A stretch of DNA of 64,000 nt. It comes from Turritopsis dohrnii (Eukaryota > Cnidaria > Hydrozoa > Anthoathecata > Oceaniidae). The stretch is from the NCBI GenBank assembly GCA_027922465.2, contig BQMF02000257.1:558001-622000 (forward strand), given 5' to 3'. Under the pieces are notes generated by a model. The model did not search any database, was not told where the DNA came from, and saw only the letters and a list, made by a program, of their open reading frames with translations. Made by a program: the position numbers and the translations under genes. Shown in pieces: positions 11,661 through 22,089 of this stretch (the stretch's first letter is position 1; each line of letters begins with the position of its first letter).

Positions 11661-13165
11661 TAGTTTAAAATTATCCAATTCCCCAGGTTTACCCCCGATT
11701 AGGTATCCATTATTTTTATGAAAAAAGATTATTCATTACAAAAAGACGATTACTATTTTGTAATAAATGAAAATATGTTTGCATGAGTGAGTGTCATTTT
11801 TGTACTAAAGACAGAGATGGGGAATTTTTAGATGAAGGGGAATTCTAGGCTTTTAAATGGTTTTGTATGGTCATAAGTTTTTCTTTTGTAAGGTATTATT
11901 TGCTAAAAAAATATGTTTCTAAGCAATGCATTGAAATAAGACATTGACATTAAAATAATAACATTAAGAACAATAATAGATATACCACAAAAACTTGTCA
12001 GATCGGTTTTGCTTTTGATAGTTGTTAGCACATCTGATGTTTGCTACAACAATCCAATTGGTTAGTCGATGGTATGTATATGTATGTTTTTTCTTACCCT
12101 TGTTTAAAGGAAATGCATGATAATTTATCTTTTACTGTTTGTTTAAGTTGAAGTTCATTCTACCTGAACTCAGCAAAGAAATATCATGATTGAATTTGCT
12201 TTCATGATGATGACGATCGGGTTTAATAAAATGGCTTTTGCCCAACTTGTTGAGAATCTTTTTAGGGAAACACAGTTTTATTAACAGCTGGTACTTGAAC
12301 AGGTGTGTCAGACGTCCTTGTTGTAAAGAGGGATTATTTATGAGAGGACATTTTGATTATAGCCAGCTGCTTGATCCAAGCACACTTATTATCGTTTTAA
12401 GGACTGATTTCCACTGCTGATGTCTGTTACGATTTCTAAAATTTTTTAAAGAAAATAAGTTTGAATTATTAGTACCAAAGTTTAAATTTACATAGTAAAT
12501 AGTTTTTGGTTGTTCTTCTGCAAAATCACTCAGTTTATTGCTAGAAATCTTAAAAAATTCACAGAAATCTAAAAAAATTCTTTTTGTTGTGTTGAAATGA
12601 ATTAGTGTTTCAATGCGTTAAGTTTTTAGATTTTTTTACTTCATCATCTGTCATAAGTTTAAACTTGGGTCAACCCATATTTGTAATGAGTTTAAAAACA
12701 ATACAATTCATGTGTATTGTTTTTAAACTCATGAAAAATATGGGTTGTAAATATGGGTTGTAAATTTATAAATAGTTCACCTTTTTTAAGAAAGTCTATT
12801 AAAACATTGATATACATGAGAAAAGTTTCAACCCGATTTGCTGAGTCAACCCACTTTCACAACGCGGGAAAGCCAACCAGGGTTGACCCATATTGCGACT
12901 TTAGCTCGCTTCGTTTTTTTAACATGAAATTGCAGGTTATATGAAATGAGACAAATCGACTTTCAACCAAATCTGGACCAACCTGCCTCTTCTAATCAAA
13001 AAATTAGGCGTCAAGTTGATCAAAGTTTTGGTTTCACATTTGTGCCAATTTTTATTTTGTGCTAAGGGAAGTTACAAGATCCGGAGGGAAATTACCGGAG
13101 AAGTTAAATTAAATCCCACTGAGCATGTATTGATTATCTATAATAATATGTTTCTAAACAGCTAA
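11660..13165. repeat. Upstream flank of unit 2 (U2); A2 gene lost
   Basis: Blocks match the flank of unit 1 in order: 11680-11765 with 1440-1515, 11815-11985 with 1736-1905, 12050-12400 with 5130-5560, and 13040-13160 with 6360-6475. Homology stops at about 13165, where the TIR element begins, and resumes briefly after it ('caacaacttgaat' at 19741 matches 6504). The A2 coding exons are gone. No gene remains here. Confidence 0.7.
12671..12748. repeat. Interrupted hairpin with ATATGGGTT arms
   Basis: 'aacccatattt' and 'atgagtttaaaaacaataca' on the left are complementary to 'tgtattgtttttaaactcat' and 'aaatatgggtt' on the right, with a loop of only a few bases. 'aaatatgggttgt' is then repeated once more to the right. 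The corresponding place in U1 lacks this structure. Confidence 0.7.
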
Positions 13166-13323
13166 GTAAAGCCTAGTTCACATCTTTGACATAAGCATAA
13201 ACATAAGCGACATAGGCATGCGCAGTGGACATATAGATATTACGACATAAGCATAACATAAAGATGTTCGCATTGTGACATAAGAATAAGAGAAGTTTAA
13301 AAGAGAAGTCTCTACAATTTCAT

Positions 13324-13402
13324 TTCATAAAATCTCCGCCCGATCTAATCCTGGTGTCCGCCCTTCTCGCATAAAGCTAAAGGCCATCTTCTCAACGACC
13401 TC
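13324..13402 (+). repeat. DIRS left terminal inverted repeat
   Basis: This 79-nt segment contains 'ctccgcccgatctaatcctg' and 'cttctcgcataaagctaaag'. Its reverse complement is at 15791-15869. Confidence 0.85.
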
Positions 13403-13558
13403 CTTTTCGTCAATTCTCGCATTCAAGATGGACGCCAAGTAAGTAAATAGTTATTATAGGGTTATTAAATCTAATTATATCTCATGATATTCTACGTATT
13501 ATAAGACAGTTTCGCCACCTAAGAATAACTAAAGCATATTATTTTGAATTACTAGGAC

Positions 13559-14155
13559 ATGTTTACTCGTCTTATTTGTAGTGCTACCAAATCAACAGCA
13601 CTTATTGATGAGCAACCTGAACTCCATGAAGAGCAGGAAGCACATGAACAACCGAGTCCTGGTAATACACCAGAGGGGAGGAAAAGAATGATTGAAGAGA
13701 ATGAGGAGTTAAACGACAAACCTCCGAAAAAAATGCGACGCTTTGAGCTTTCAGATATTGACGAGTCTGAATGGGAGTTACCAGATGAACTGTTGCAATA
13801 CGTTCATAAATATTTAACTACTCACTTCCCAGATAAAGATGTGAGGGAAAAAGTGCTTGCTGATCTTCCAGTTCCTAAAAATATCAAACCCATACAGGAG
13901 TTGGATGGTTATATTAAAGAAGTGCTCAATGAAAGTGGCAAATCAATCACTGTCCACCAGGACAAAGTTTTTAAGAGTGTGGCAGAAAAAGTGAGAAACA
14001 TTTTTGGTCCCTTAACTCAATTATGGACTCGTCTAGAGGAAGAACGCTCCCCGTATTCGAATGCTGATGAAGATCCCTTAGAGGAGATGTCAGTGATGTT
14101 TGAAAAACTGCAGCACCCTCCTCAATTGGTAATATCATCCGATGCTTCGACTTAG
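13559..14155 (+). pseudogene. DIRS ORF1 (Gag-like) joined to start of RNase H
   Basis: A 198-residue frame. The first part is acidic and lysine-rich with a basic stretch 'DKPPKKMRRFEL' (about 52-63), as in DIRS ORF1 proteins, which coat the RNA. After about residue 185 the text switches to 'PPQLVISSDAST', which is the start of a DIRS RNase H domain. The reverse transcriptase that should lie between is absent, so an internal deletion has joined the two. A TAG at 14153-14155 then interrupts the RNase H frame. A possible upstream leader exon (ATG at 13428 followed by a gtaagt) is out of frame with this one and is not adopted. Confidence 0.65.
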
Positions 14156-14980
14156 GGATGGGGAGCAGCATGTCTGGGGATGTCCACGGGGGGTTGTTGG
14201 TCTCACCAGGAAAGACGAAACCACATAAACATTTTGGAGTTGAAAGCAGCAAAATTTGCGATCATGACCTATAATCAGAGGTTTCCACATCTGAAGTATG
14301 TACATATTCAGATGGACAATATAGTAGCTTTATCTTATCTGGTAAAAATGGGCGGAACTCGGAACGAGGTTCTGTCTTCCCTGAGCAAGGAAATTTGGGA
14401 GTATTTGTTATGCAATCAGATCATGATTACTGCGGACTATCTTCCAGGGAAATTGAATATAGCAGCAGACAGGGAGTCTCGTGCGGTGAGTTTACATGTA
14501 CCAGTTTACATGTCATGGAAGGAAGATCCATTCAGCAGGGGAAGGGATGCTTTTCTAATAGAGTGGACACAGAGGCAAGGGTATGCGTTTCCCCCCTTCT
14601 GTCTGATAGGGAGGCTGTTGAAAAAAGTGCAGTTGGATCAAGCAACATTAATATTAGTAACGCCAGCCTGGCAAGCACAAGCTTGGTACCCTTTGGTTCT
14701 TTCAATGTGCATAGAGGATCCAATTCTTCTTCCTTGGTCGAAGGATCTCTTAGTCAGTCCGGAAATGAAGTATCACCCTCTGGTGTTAAATCGCAGCTTG
14801 CAACTGGTGGCCTGGACAGTTTCAGGAGTAGGTTGCAAGCAGAGGGAATATCAAAACAAGCTACCACTCTTATCATGGCAGCAAGAAGAGGTGGTACGAC
14901 ATCACATTACGAATCGGCCTGGCGTAAGTGGTGTCGCTGGTGTGCTTCGGGACAAATGGATCCCTTTTCATGTTCTTTAA
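14156..14980 (+). pseudogene. DIRS RNase H and C-terminal region
   Basis: In the same frame as ORF1 beyond the TAG, with an ATG at 14180. 'NILELKAAKFAI', 'IQMDNIVALSYLVKMGG' and 'DYLPGKLNIAADRESR' are typical DIRS RNase H blocks, which remove RNA template during copying. The stretch after that ('QGYAFPPFCLIGRLL', 'ATLILVTPAWQAQAWYP') is the region that follows RNase H in DIRS Pol proteins. The element's recombinase frame overlaps its 3' half in another reading frame, as is usual in DIRS. Confidence 0.75.
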
Positions 14981-15729
14981 ATCATGTATTAAAATTTTTG
15001 TCAGATGCATTTCAACAGGGCCTGTTATACAATACCATTGCGGGTTACAGATCTGCAATATCGGCCTATCATGATCCAATAGAAGGATTTTCTGTAGGAA
15101 AACACCCAAGAGTTTCTGCATTAATGACTGGGGTATATAATTTGCGTTGTCCTGAACCAAAATATGCATTCATTTGGGATGTAGAGATAGTGGTAAAATA
15201 CTTAGATTCTTTACAGATGCAGTCTCTTTCTGATAAAATGTTGACATTAAAATTGACAATGCTTTTAGCCATTACATCACCCTATAGAGCTCATGAGATT
15301 TGTAGCTTAGACCTAAGATATTTAGTGAAACATGATTCTTTTTATTCTTTTCAGTTTTCAACAGTGACTAAAACTACAAGAAAGGGGAAAATCAGGCCAC
15401 CAATTAAGTATCATTCTTTTTCAAATAAAAATTTATGTGTCTGTCGACATTTAGACGAGTATATCCAAAGGTCTCAGGAATGGAGAAACAATACACATCA
15501 GTTACTACTTAGCTTTATTAAGCCTCATAAGCCAGTGTCTAAGAGTACTGTCTCCAGGTGGTTAGTTAACGTACTTAGTTTAGCTGGTATAGATACAAAG
15601 ACTTTTTCGGGTCATTCTGTAAGAGCGGCTTCTTCATCTAAAGCGAACTGTGCAGGGGTCCCTACTCAAGAGATATTGAAGAGGGGGCATTGGTCCAACT
15701 CAATCAACTTTTCAAAAATACTATTGTAA
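14395..15729 (+). pseudogene. DIRS tyrosine recombinase, C-terminus frameshifted
   Basis: The recombinase proper begins near residue 135. Core-binding features ('SAWRKWCRWCASG', 'YRSAISAYH') are followed by the catalytic Arg in 'SPYRAHEI' (about 298) and the His-x-x-Arg in 'GHSVRAAS' (about 409-412). The frame ends just after 'WSNSINFSK'. The tyrosine nucleophile that should follow lies in a neighbouring frame, next to a run of five A at about 15715, so a one-base length change has removed it. The enzyme normally integrates the circular DNA copy of the element. The first 130 residues overlap the RNase H region and may not all be used. Confidence 0.75.
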
Positions 15730-15790
15730 GGAAGTTAATGACAATTCTAGTTGCTTTCAGGATGCTGTTTTAAACAGGAAGCTTTGAAGA

Positions 15791-15897
15791 GAGGTCGTTG
15801 AGAAGATGGCCTTTAGCTTTATGCGAGAAGGGCGGACACCAGGATTAGATCGGGCGGAGATTTTATGAATAAAATCGAAGCCAACGATCTAATCCTG
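15791..15897. repeat. DIRS internal complementary region
   Basis: 15791-15869 is the reverse complement of the left terminal repeat and 15860-15897 is the reverse complement of the right end at 19002-19039. Both ends of the element are thus represented here, as expected for the region that templates circularisation in DIRS elements. Confidence 0.8.
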
Positions 15898-15946
15898 CCC
15901 TCCCTCCGCAATCCCTTTACTTATATTTGACTGTTTATCGTTATAG

Positions 15947-15987
15947 GCCGTGGTACATTTAGTCGTGGAAGAGGCAGAGGCTATTAA
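15947..15987 (+). other. Possible short Gly/Arg-rich last exon
   Basis: After a 'cgttatag' acceptor the sequence can be read as an RG-rich tail ('RGTFSRGRGRGY' then stop). An AATATAAAG follows at about 16015. It lies between the DIRS internal repeat and the right terminal repeat, so it may be a spliced 3' exon of the element. Only one reading supports it. Confidence 0.3.
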
Positions 15988-16526
15988 GATGTATATATTG
16001 GTGTGTTTTCAAGAAAAATATAAAGTTTTCTGTTAAATTTCATGTGTTTTTAATGTTTGATGTATCTCATCAAAATGTAACAATTTGAATGGCTCAAATT
16101 GACTTGTACATTTGAGTGAGATATTTAAAAGAGATATCATCACTTGGTTGTTTCGAAGATGACACTTGAACTTTATGCGAGAAGGGCGGACACCAGCAGG
16201 GGCGGATCCAGGGTTAGGCAACTTAGGCAAATGCCTAACCCAAAATCAGTTAAATAATATTTTTCATAAAATTGTATGAAAAAGGTATTGTATTACAATA
16301 ATCAGAAAATAATCGAAAATATCAAGAGATTCCCGCATCCAATCCGCCCGATCCTTTCTTTCCCAAATTAGGATTATTATTCTCCCGGCGAGGCGCGGCG
16401 CGCGCCATGATGTTAAAAATTAATGTTTCTTACAGCTTGAGTTTATAGGTAGTGATCTCTGCCCCGAAAACGACTTCTCATAGTCACATATTGACAACAC
16501 AGACTAGTGCCTAACGCTCACCTAGG

Positions 16527-16690
16527 CGAAGAAAATTTGCCTAAGGAGCCCCGGGTTTACACACTTTAATGAATGAACTGGAAGAAAATTTGCCTAAGGA
16601 GCCATGGGTTTACACACTTTAAATGAATGAACCAGAAGAAAATTTGCCTAAGGTACAACCATGGGTTTACACACTTTATTGAATGAATGG
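16527..16690. repeat. Three tandem copies of a ~54-bp unit
   Basis: 'gaagaaaatttgcctaagg' followed by 'gggtttacacacttta' and 'aatgaatg' occurs three times in a row inside the 2.8-kb TIR element. Confidence 0.85.
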
Positions 16691-17491
16691 TCACCAAATC
16701 TGCACAAAACGACCGTGGGGGACCTTCGAATTAGACCCAGTTCAACATGGATTCGCTAGAAAACATCGTTGCAGCTTTTGATAGCAATAATGAAGTATTA
16801 ATTAGGAAATTTTGAATTCACTTAATACATCTGTTGAAAACTGACTTCAAAATCTAGGAAAAGCATTTTTTTTCGAGTTATGTCTCTTCTTTTGCTTTTG
16901 CGAAATGAAAACATTGTGGCTGCTTTAAAGCAAGTGTTTTATTATTTTATGTAATATAAATGATTAGCATGGATTATTAGCACCATAATTCGTTGACCAT
17001 AAGTATGACGACAGTTAATTATTAGCTCAGCTATGTATAATAAGTGTGTTTGTGTCAACTGAACCGAAGCCTATTCTTTATTGATTATTGATGTATATAA
17101 ATATTTTTGGTATCTGTTTCTGTTAACCAAAAATGCATCTGTAAATGTTATGGAGTTACGTTTGAATGACTGAGTTTATAATACACAAAGTCATTGTTAT
17201 TTTTCTGAGTTGTTTTGCGTAGGCAGCTGCATGGTTTTTTTAGCACCAGTATCTCTACCTGGTAACTTAATTGTACAGTTCAGTATAATTTTTCTTGGTT
17301 CGAGATGACTGTCTGGGTTTGAATTTAAGAACTTTAAAAGGATCCTGTGTCCAAAATGATATGAACCAATATGATAGAGATCAAAAAGCCTCTTGTTAGT
17401 ATTACTTATATACTTCCAGTTTCTGAGATATGTATTTAATTTTCGAAATCTTACATTCACTTTATGCAATGCATATTTTATGATGTTATAA

Positions 17492-17657
17492 CAGTGGCGG
17501 ATCTAGAGGTATGTCGAAATTTGTGTAGGAGAGCATTAACATAATTTGTGAATTCAATTTATATTACCAATGGGATTATTTGAACACTTTTCTTTTATGG
17601 TTAGATTGCTAAACACTCTCCTACACAAATTTCGACATACCTCTAGATTCGCCACTG
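17492..17657. mobile_element. 166-bp palindromic MITE inside the 2.8-kb element
   Basis: The TIR of about 42 bp begins 'CAGTGGCGGATCTAGAGG' and the right end is its complement with few mismatches. 'TATAA' flanks both sides (17487-17491 and 17658-17662), again a 5-bp duplication. The termini resemble those of the surrounding element (CAGGGGCGGATC), which suggests the same superfamily. Confidence 0.8.
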
Positions 17658-19362
17658 TATAATAAGATAGTAAAGAGGTTAAACTTCTCATCGCAAGTTA
17701 TCATTAATACTATTATCTTTTTAATTTACTATAGAGAGAAAGGGCTTTCACTCTGAGTGAGTGATAAGAAAATGAATTTATAATATATTGAAAGTTTATA
17801 CACATAGACAAAGAATAAAAATCTTATTCTTATACATAATTATACATCAAATCAATTATCATTAATCAATTATACATCAAATAGTTTTTATTACTTAATG
17901 GAGAAATAAATACTACTATATACTACTCATAATTATGTATTGTATGATTTTATGATTTTTAAATCAAAATATCTGCCCAAGGAAACAGAATTTCCAAAAA
18001 CTAAGACTTCTGAAACAACTTTGTGCATTCTATCATCCCTCGAAATATCATTTTGGATGCAGGAACACTTTAACATCTTTGGAGTTATTCTTTCATTTTA
18101 CAAAAACCTATGTTAATGTCTTCTTTTGAAAAAGGTATACATAATGTTTTAGTTTGACTTCTTGTTTCCTATGCTACATTAAATTCTGGAAAAAATGATG
18201 TAGCTCTTATTAAAGAGGAAGCAGTACATAATTTATCTGTTGTTGTGTAGTTTTATATATAGGTTCTTGGACTTGTCTCAGGGATTTCTGGAAACACCAT
18301 CTTTTACTATATTGTGGTTGACATTAATTATTTAACCATGGATCATTTTTAGGGTAGGGTATACTATTTGATTTGATGAACGCATAGTGCAGAAATCTGT
18401 TTTTATTTTGCTGCCGGATAATGATCAAGGAGCTTGTCTCTAACTTTGATTTTGGTCATTTTACTCTATTTCTTAACATAATTTCTTGTCTTTTCTTTCT
18501 ATCTGATCATCTTGACCAGTACATAGATGAAATATCATGTATTTATCTGAGTGCTCCAATCTATCATGGTATAGGTGATTGAAAATTTATTTATTTGATT
18601 CATTAAGTATGTTTTCCTTTGATGGATTCTTCCTGTTCATGTACAAGCAATCAAGAAAATGAAGAAGATAACAGATGAAGTAATTTATTGGTTATTTACT
18701 TAACCTCCAATCTGGCAGAAAATATTATTTTGGCCTACATACAGTAGCTCAATACATTCCATTCATACTCAATTAGTTTTCTTTTGTTTATTTCCCTTAT
18801 TCCATTAGTGCAACAATACAGGCTTGCAATATAACACTCCTTACGTAAGGACGAATGAATTCGAGTTAATATTTTTTACATTTCGAAAAGTATGTATTAG
18901 ATTGGGCGTAAACTGGCGTAAATTTCATCGATTGCGCCCTTATGTGTGTTTGGAAAAAAAAATTTGCCTAACCCTTAAAAAATCCTAGATCCGCCCCTGA
19001 CCAGGATTAGATCGTTGGCTTCGATTTTATTCATAAAATCGGGATTGCACTGCAGGCGCTTCGCGCCATGGTACAATCCTCAAATTGAGAAGACATTGGT
19101 GGGTTGATATATGATACTGATTTGCGCGGTTGGATATAAGTATCCAGCCAGTGCAGATACGGAAACAAGTTGGATTTGGGATGTTCAACGTCACCAGTTT
19201 CAACTCCACTTGTCTTAGACTTGTTTAACTTTTTACTCTCTCGTGAATATATGTTCCTTGTAAAAATCTTTTCAGCTGAAGCATCTGAAAAAATATAAAG
19301 ACTTTCTTTAAATAAAATTTATGTAAACAATGTGAACAATAATAACTTGCAAGAAAATTAAT

Positions 19363-19527
19363 TCACATCACAATCTCGCCATCCATCAATCCCACTGTGG
19401 AAGCGACATCTTCCCAAGCAAATTTCTTTTTATTACTATCTTTAAAATCTTGACATGGTTTATCATATAATACGCGATAAGTTCGCACAGCTTCAGCAAC
19501 ACGTTCTTCAATCGTTGATAAGAGTTC
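19363..19527 (-). pseudogene. MADF-domain fragment of a DNA transposon
   Basis: Minus-strand translation gives 'STIEERVAEAVRTYRVLYDK' and 'KKKFAWEDVASTVGLMDG', which matches the spacing of a MADF DNA-binding domain (Leu-Tyr-Asp, then Lys-x-x-x-W-x-x-V/I-A). A stop lies just upstream and another after 55 codons. PIF/Harbinger elements commonly carry a MADF or Myb/SANT second gene that helps the transposase reach the nucleus and bind DNA. Its place near the right end of the 'gacataagcataa' element suggests it belonged to that element. Confidence 0.5.
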
Positions 19528-20256
19528 TTATTTCATCGAAATTCAAATGATGCCATGTCTGTTATGTTTCTTTGTTTTCCGGTTCACATTATCAAAAAAC
19601 ACGACATAAGCATAACATAAGCATAAGAATATCAAAATTTTCTGATAATCTTAGGTTTATGTTATGCTTATGTCGGGCACGTTCACACGGCCTTTTTCTT
19701 ATACTTATGCTTATGTTTATGTTTATGCTTATGTCAATAGCAACAACTTGAATGGAATAAGGTAATCTTATGAACAAATTTGATAAACACGAAGGCCCGT
19801 TCAGTCACATACTAACTACTCTCGTTTATGCTAAAGGACTTGGGTAAAACATTCATTTAAAATAACAAAATAACTAGTTAAGACGATGTAACCCTTTTTT
19901 GATTGGAATAAAAAGAAAAAATGGGTTTTTATAAGAGAATGTGATCATTTCGATATCGTATAAAAATTTAACATCTGATTGGCCAGATTGTTTGATCATG
20001 ATACGTTTCGGATCTCTATGTTTTTATGTCGTGTCGAAAGATTGACGATACAAGATATAGTTGCTCTTTAAGATGCGTTAGTTGTTATTAATTATTAATG
20101 TTATTAAGACTCAAACTTCTTGTTTTCGTAAAGGAGTGATTTAAATTTTGGATTGAAAGTAAACTGTTCATCTTTTTCTAGTTGAATTGTCTAAGACATT
20201 TATTTCTTTAGATAGAGTATATGAAATAAACCTGAAAGAAAGACAATAAAGGATAT

Positions 20257-20863
20257 ATGGCTGCATCAGATTATCCATTGTAGGTTTCATAAATCACAAA
20301 GTCATCACAAAATCGTAACTCCCAATAATGTAATAACATTTGTTTTTAGTCTTGCATGCATTAAAGCATCAATCAAATGTTTTTTTGGTTATTCGTCAGC
20401 TTCGTCTGTAAATGGCGGCAAAGGACGTGTATGTCGTATCAAATTTGGCGATAATCTCCGAGAAGCAGACATGTTCATATTGGAGAAATGGCCTGTTCGA
20501 AGTGGGGAGAAAGTTACTTGCCTTTTTCGTGTTCACACGGGCGGAGCTAATCATACTCCAGTGCATGGTGGTCTATTATTCAAAGCAACAGGTGTACTGA
20601 GCTGGTTCCGCGTGGATCTACTTATTGATATTGAAGATTCTGTGCCGTGTGTTGGTATCATATTAACAAGGGACATCCCAAACGAATCCGTTAAGAGCTA
20701 TGAAGAAGGAGTGAAAGCGAAATCGTACGAGAAAGATACAAGCCTGAGTGATGTTCTAGAGGCTATTGAGAATGTCATGAAGAATTTTGGAGATTATGAT
20801 ATCACAAGCAACAATTGCAATCATTTCGTGCGTCAGATTTTAAACCATCTATATTTAGAGTGA
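20257..20863 (+). CDS. B2: B-type putative papain-fold protein, 178 aa
   Basis: Exon 1 is 20257-20279 (donor GTAGGT) and exon 2 is 20350-20863 (after tttttag). The intron is 70 bp, phase 2. Exon 2 is open throughout and in frame with the conserved core. Exon 1 is not similar to the first exons of the other B genes and lacks the nearby AG acceptor, so the start is less certain. The protein is 13 residues shorter than B1 because the start of exon 2 is trimmed. It keeps 'GDNLREADMFILEKWPVRSG', both His in 'GGANHTPVHGG', 'WFRVDL', 'TSLSDVLEAI' and 'SNNCNHFVRQIL' with Cys164. The catalytic-type residues are all present. Confidence 0.7.
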
Positions 20864-22089
20864 AGAAACGTTTCTGGCAACCTTTCATGAAATATCTTGT
20901 AATCCTTATTGAAATGATGATCAAAAAACCTTTCCAATTATATATGACATATGTTTTTCAAAACTTATATTTTCGATTTAGGTTATTATTCCGGTCTGTA
21001 AAATGTTCAGCTCGTTCCCAGTGCCTGTTTTTGACCTTATCCCTTGTGTCAAATTCGATAAGCATAGAAAAAACGACCAAACAATATGCAACATGACAGT
21101 GCTTGCTTTTTCTTAATCTTATGATATGTTTTGCGGAAAAACATTTTTTTCTTACGCAACCATTGTGCTCTGTAAAATGTTTGTCACCACTTTGAGTACC
21201 TATTTACAAAATATCATGCTTCTTACTCTAAAATGCACTTTTTCCTCTAATTATTGCACACATTATTGGTTGGATTAAACGTAATCCTACAAAAATATAG
21301 TGTAGCCATTCTGGTTGGATTTTTTTAATGGTCGGATTCTTTCTAATTCTGCAAGGTAAGTTTTAGCTCAAATAAGTATAAAGTTATTTCAAATCTTTAC
21401 ATCACAAATATTGTTGCAATCATTATCTGCAGTGCGAAGCAACAGCAGATTTTGGTTTACCCTTGCATGATGATGATGGTAATGATGATGATGACGACGA
21501 CGCCGATGATGATCCTAAAACGACCAAAAGTGAGCTGGTTACATGGCTCTTATGATACCTGGTTCACGACATCAAATTTCAGTACCATAAATTCCCCTGA
21601 ATAAAGCATTTCTAGGTTGATTGTCATAGTCGTCACTCATCAAAACAAACATGGTACTATATTTCTTTTTTGCATACCTTACTTTTTTACTAAAAATGTC
21701 CTTCTTGTCCTCAAATGTGTTTTCTATGGCTGTGCCTCGTAGACTTGATATGACTCAGTTGTAAACCCATATAGCTATAATTGAAAACTAAATCAGGATA
21801 TCATCATTTCTAGACACAGTTTAAATTCCTCCAAAATTCTCTCGCATTATATCACTGATTGAAGTATTTCTATGATATCTGGACTCCGAGAGAGAACAAC
21901 AAGGTCAGTACAGTGTAAGGAACCTTTATTCAACTCAATGCTATCCGTGCTTAAATTTTTTAAAGATGATTCATCATCATCATTAATAGAAATTCAAAGG
22001 GTCGTTTGTTAGCAATCGCGGTCTCTTCGCGAGAGTTCTCTAAATTTATGAAGCTGAAATTTCAATTTAAAAAAAATGAATGAAATTTT
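20864..22089. other. B2 downstream region, no gene seen
   Basis: No supported gene. A 'gatgatgat' microsatellite lies at 21467-21516 and an ATT run at 22097-22116. Confidence 0.5.

Larger units (their letters stand above)
16197..18999. mobile_element. 2.8-kb TIR element (CAGGGGCGGATC ends), 5-bp target duplication
   Basis: It starts 'CAGGGGCGGATCCAGG' and ends in the complement 'CCTAGATCCGCCCCTG'. 'ACCAG' flanks both sides (16192-16196 and 19000-19004). Removing the element and one ACCAG restores the sequence found intact at 15834-15850. The termini resemble hAT-type ends, but a 5-bp duplication is not the usual 8 bp, so the superfamily is left open. I found no transposase; the interior is AT-rich with stops in all frames. 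Confidence 0.8.
13321..19042 (+). mobile_element. DIRS-like retrotransposon, defective
   Basis: The left terminal repeat is 13324-13402. Its exact-length reverse complement (79 nt) is at 15791-15869. It runs on into a 38-nt segment, 15860-15897, that is the reverse complement of 19002-19039. A second, direct copy of part of the repeat begins at 16171 and continues after an insertion at 19000. Inverted ends plus an internal complementary region is the DIRS layout. It encodes an ORF1-like protein, an RNase H region and a tyrosine recombinase, but no reverse transcriptase, so it could only move with help. It is the second layer of a four-layer nest. Confidence 0.8.
13168..19740. mobile_element. 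TIR element with 'gacataagcataa' termini, MADF remnant
   Basis: The left end (about 13168-13300) and right end (about 19600-19740) carry many copies of 'gacataagcataa' in opposite orientation, with a 'gttcaca' motif on each side. Alignment to U1 (6465-6510) shows the flanks are continuous in the uninterrupted unit, so the whole block is an insertion. The right part carries a minus-strand MADF-like fragment, which suggests a PIF/Harbinger-type element. Most of its interior is now a DIRS-like element. Exact termini and target duplication are not settled. Confidence 0.6.

Noticed and set aside
21460..21520. GAT-rich stretch as an acidic coding exon
   Set aside because: It is a simple microsatellite without flanking splice sites or an open frame.
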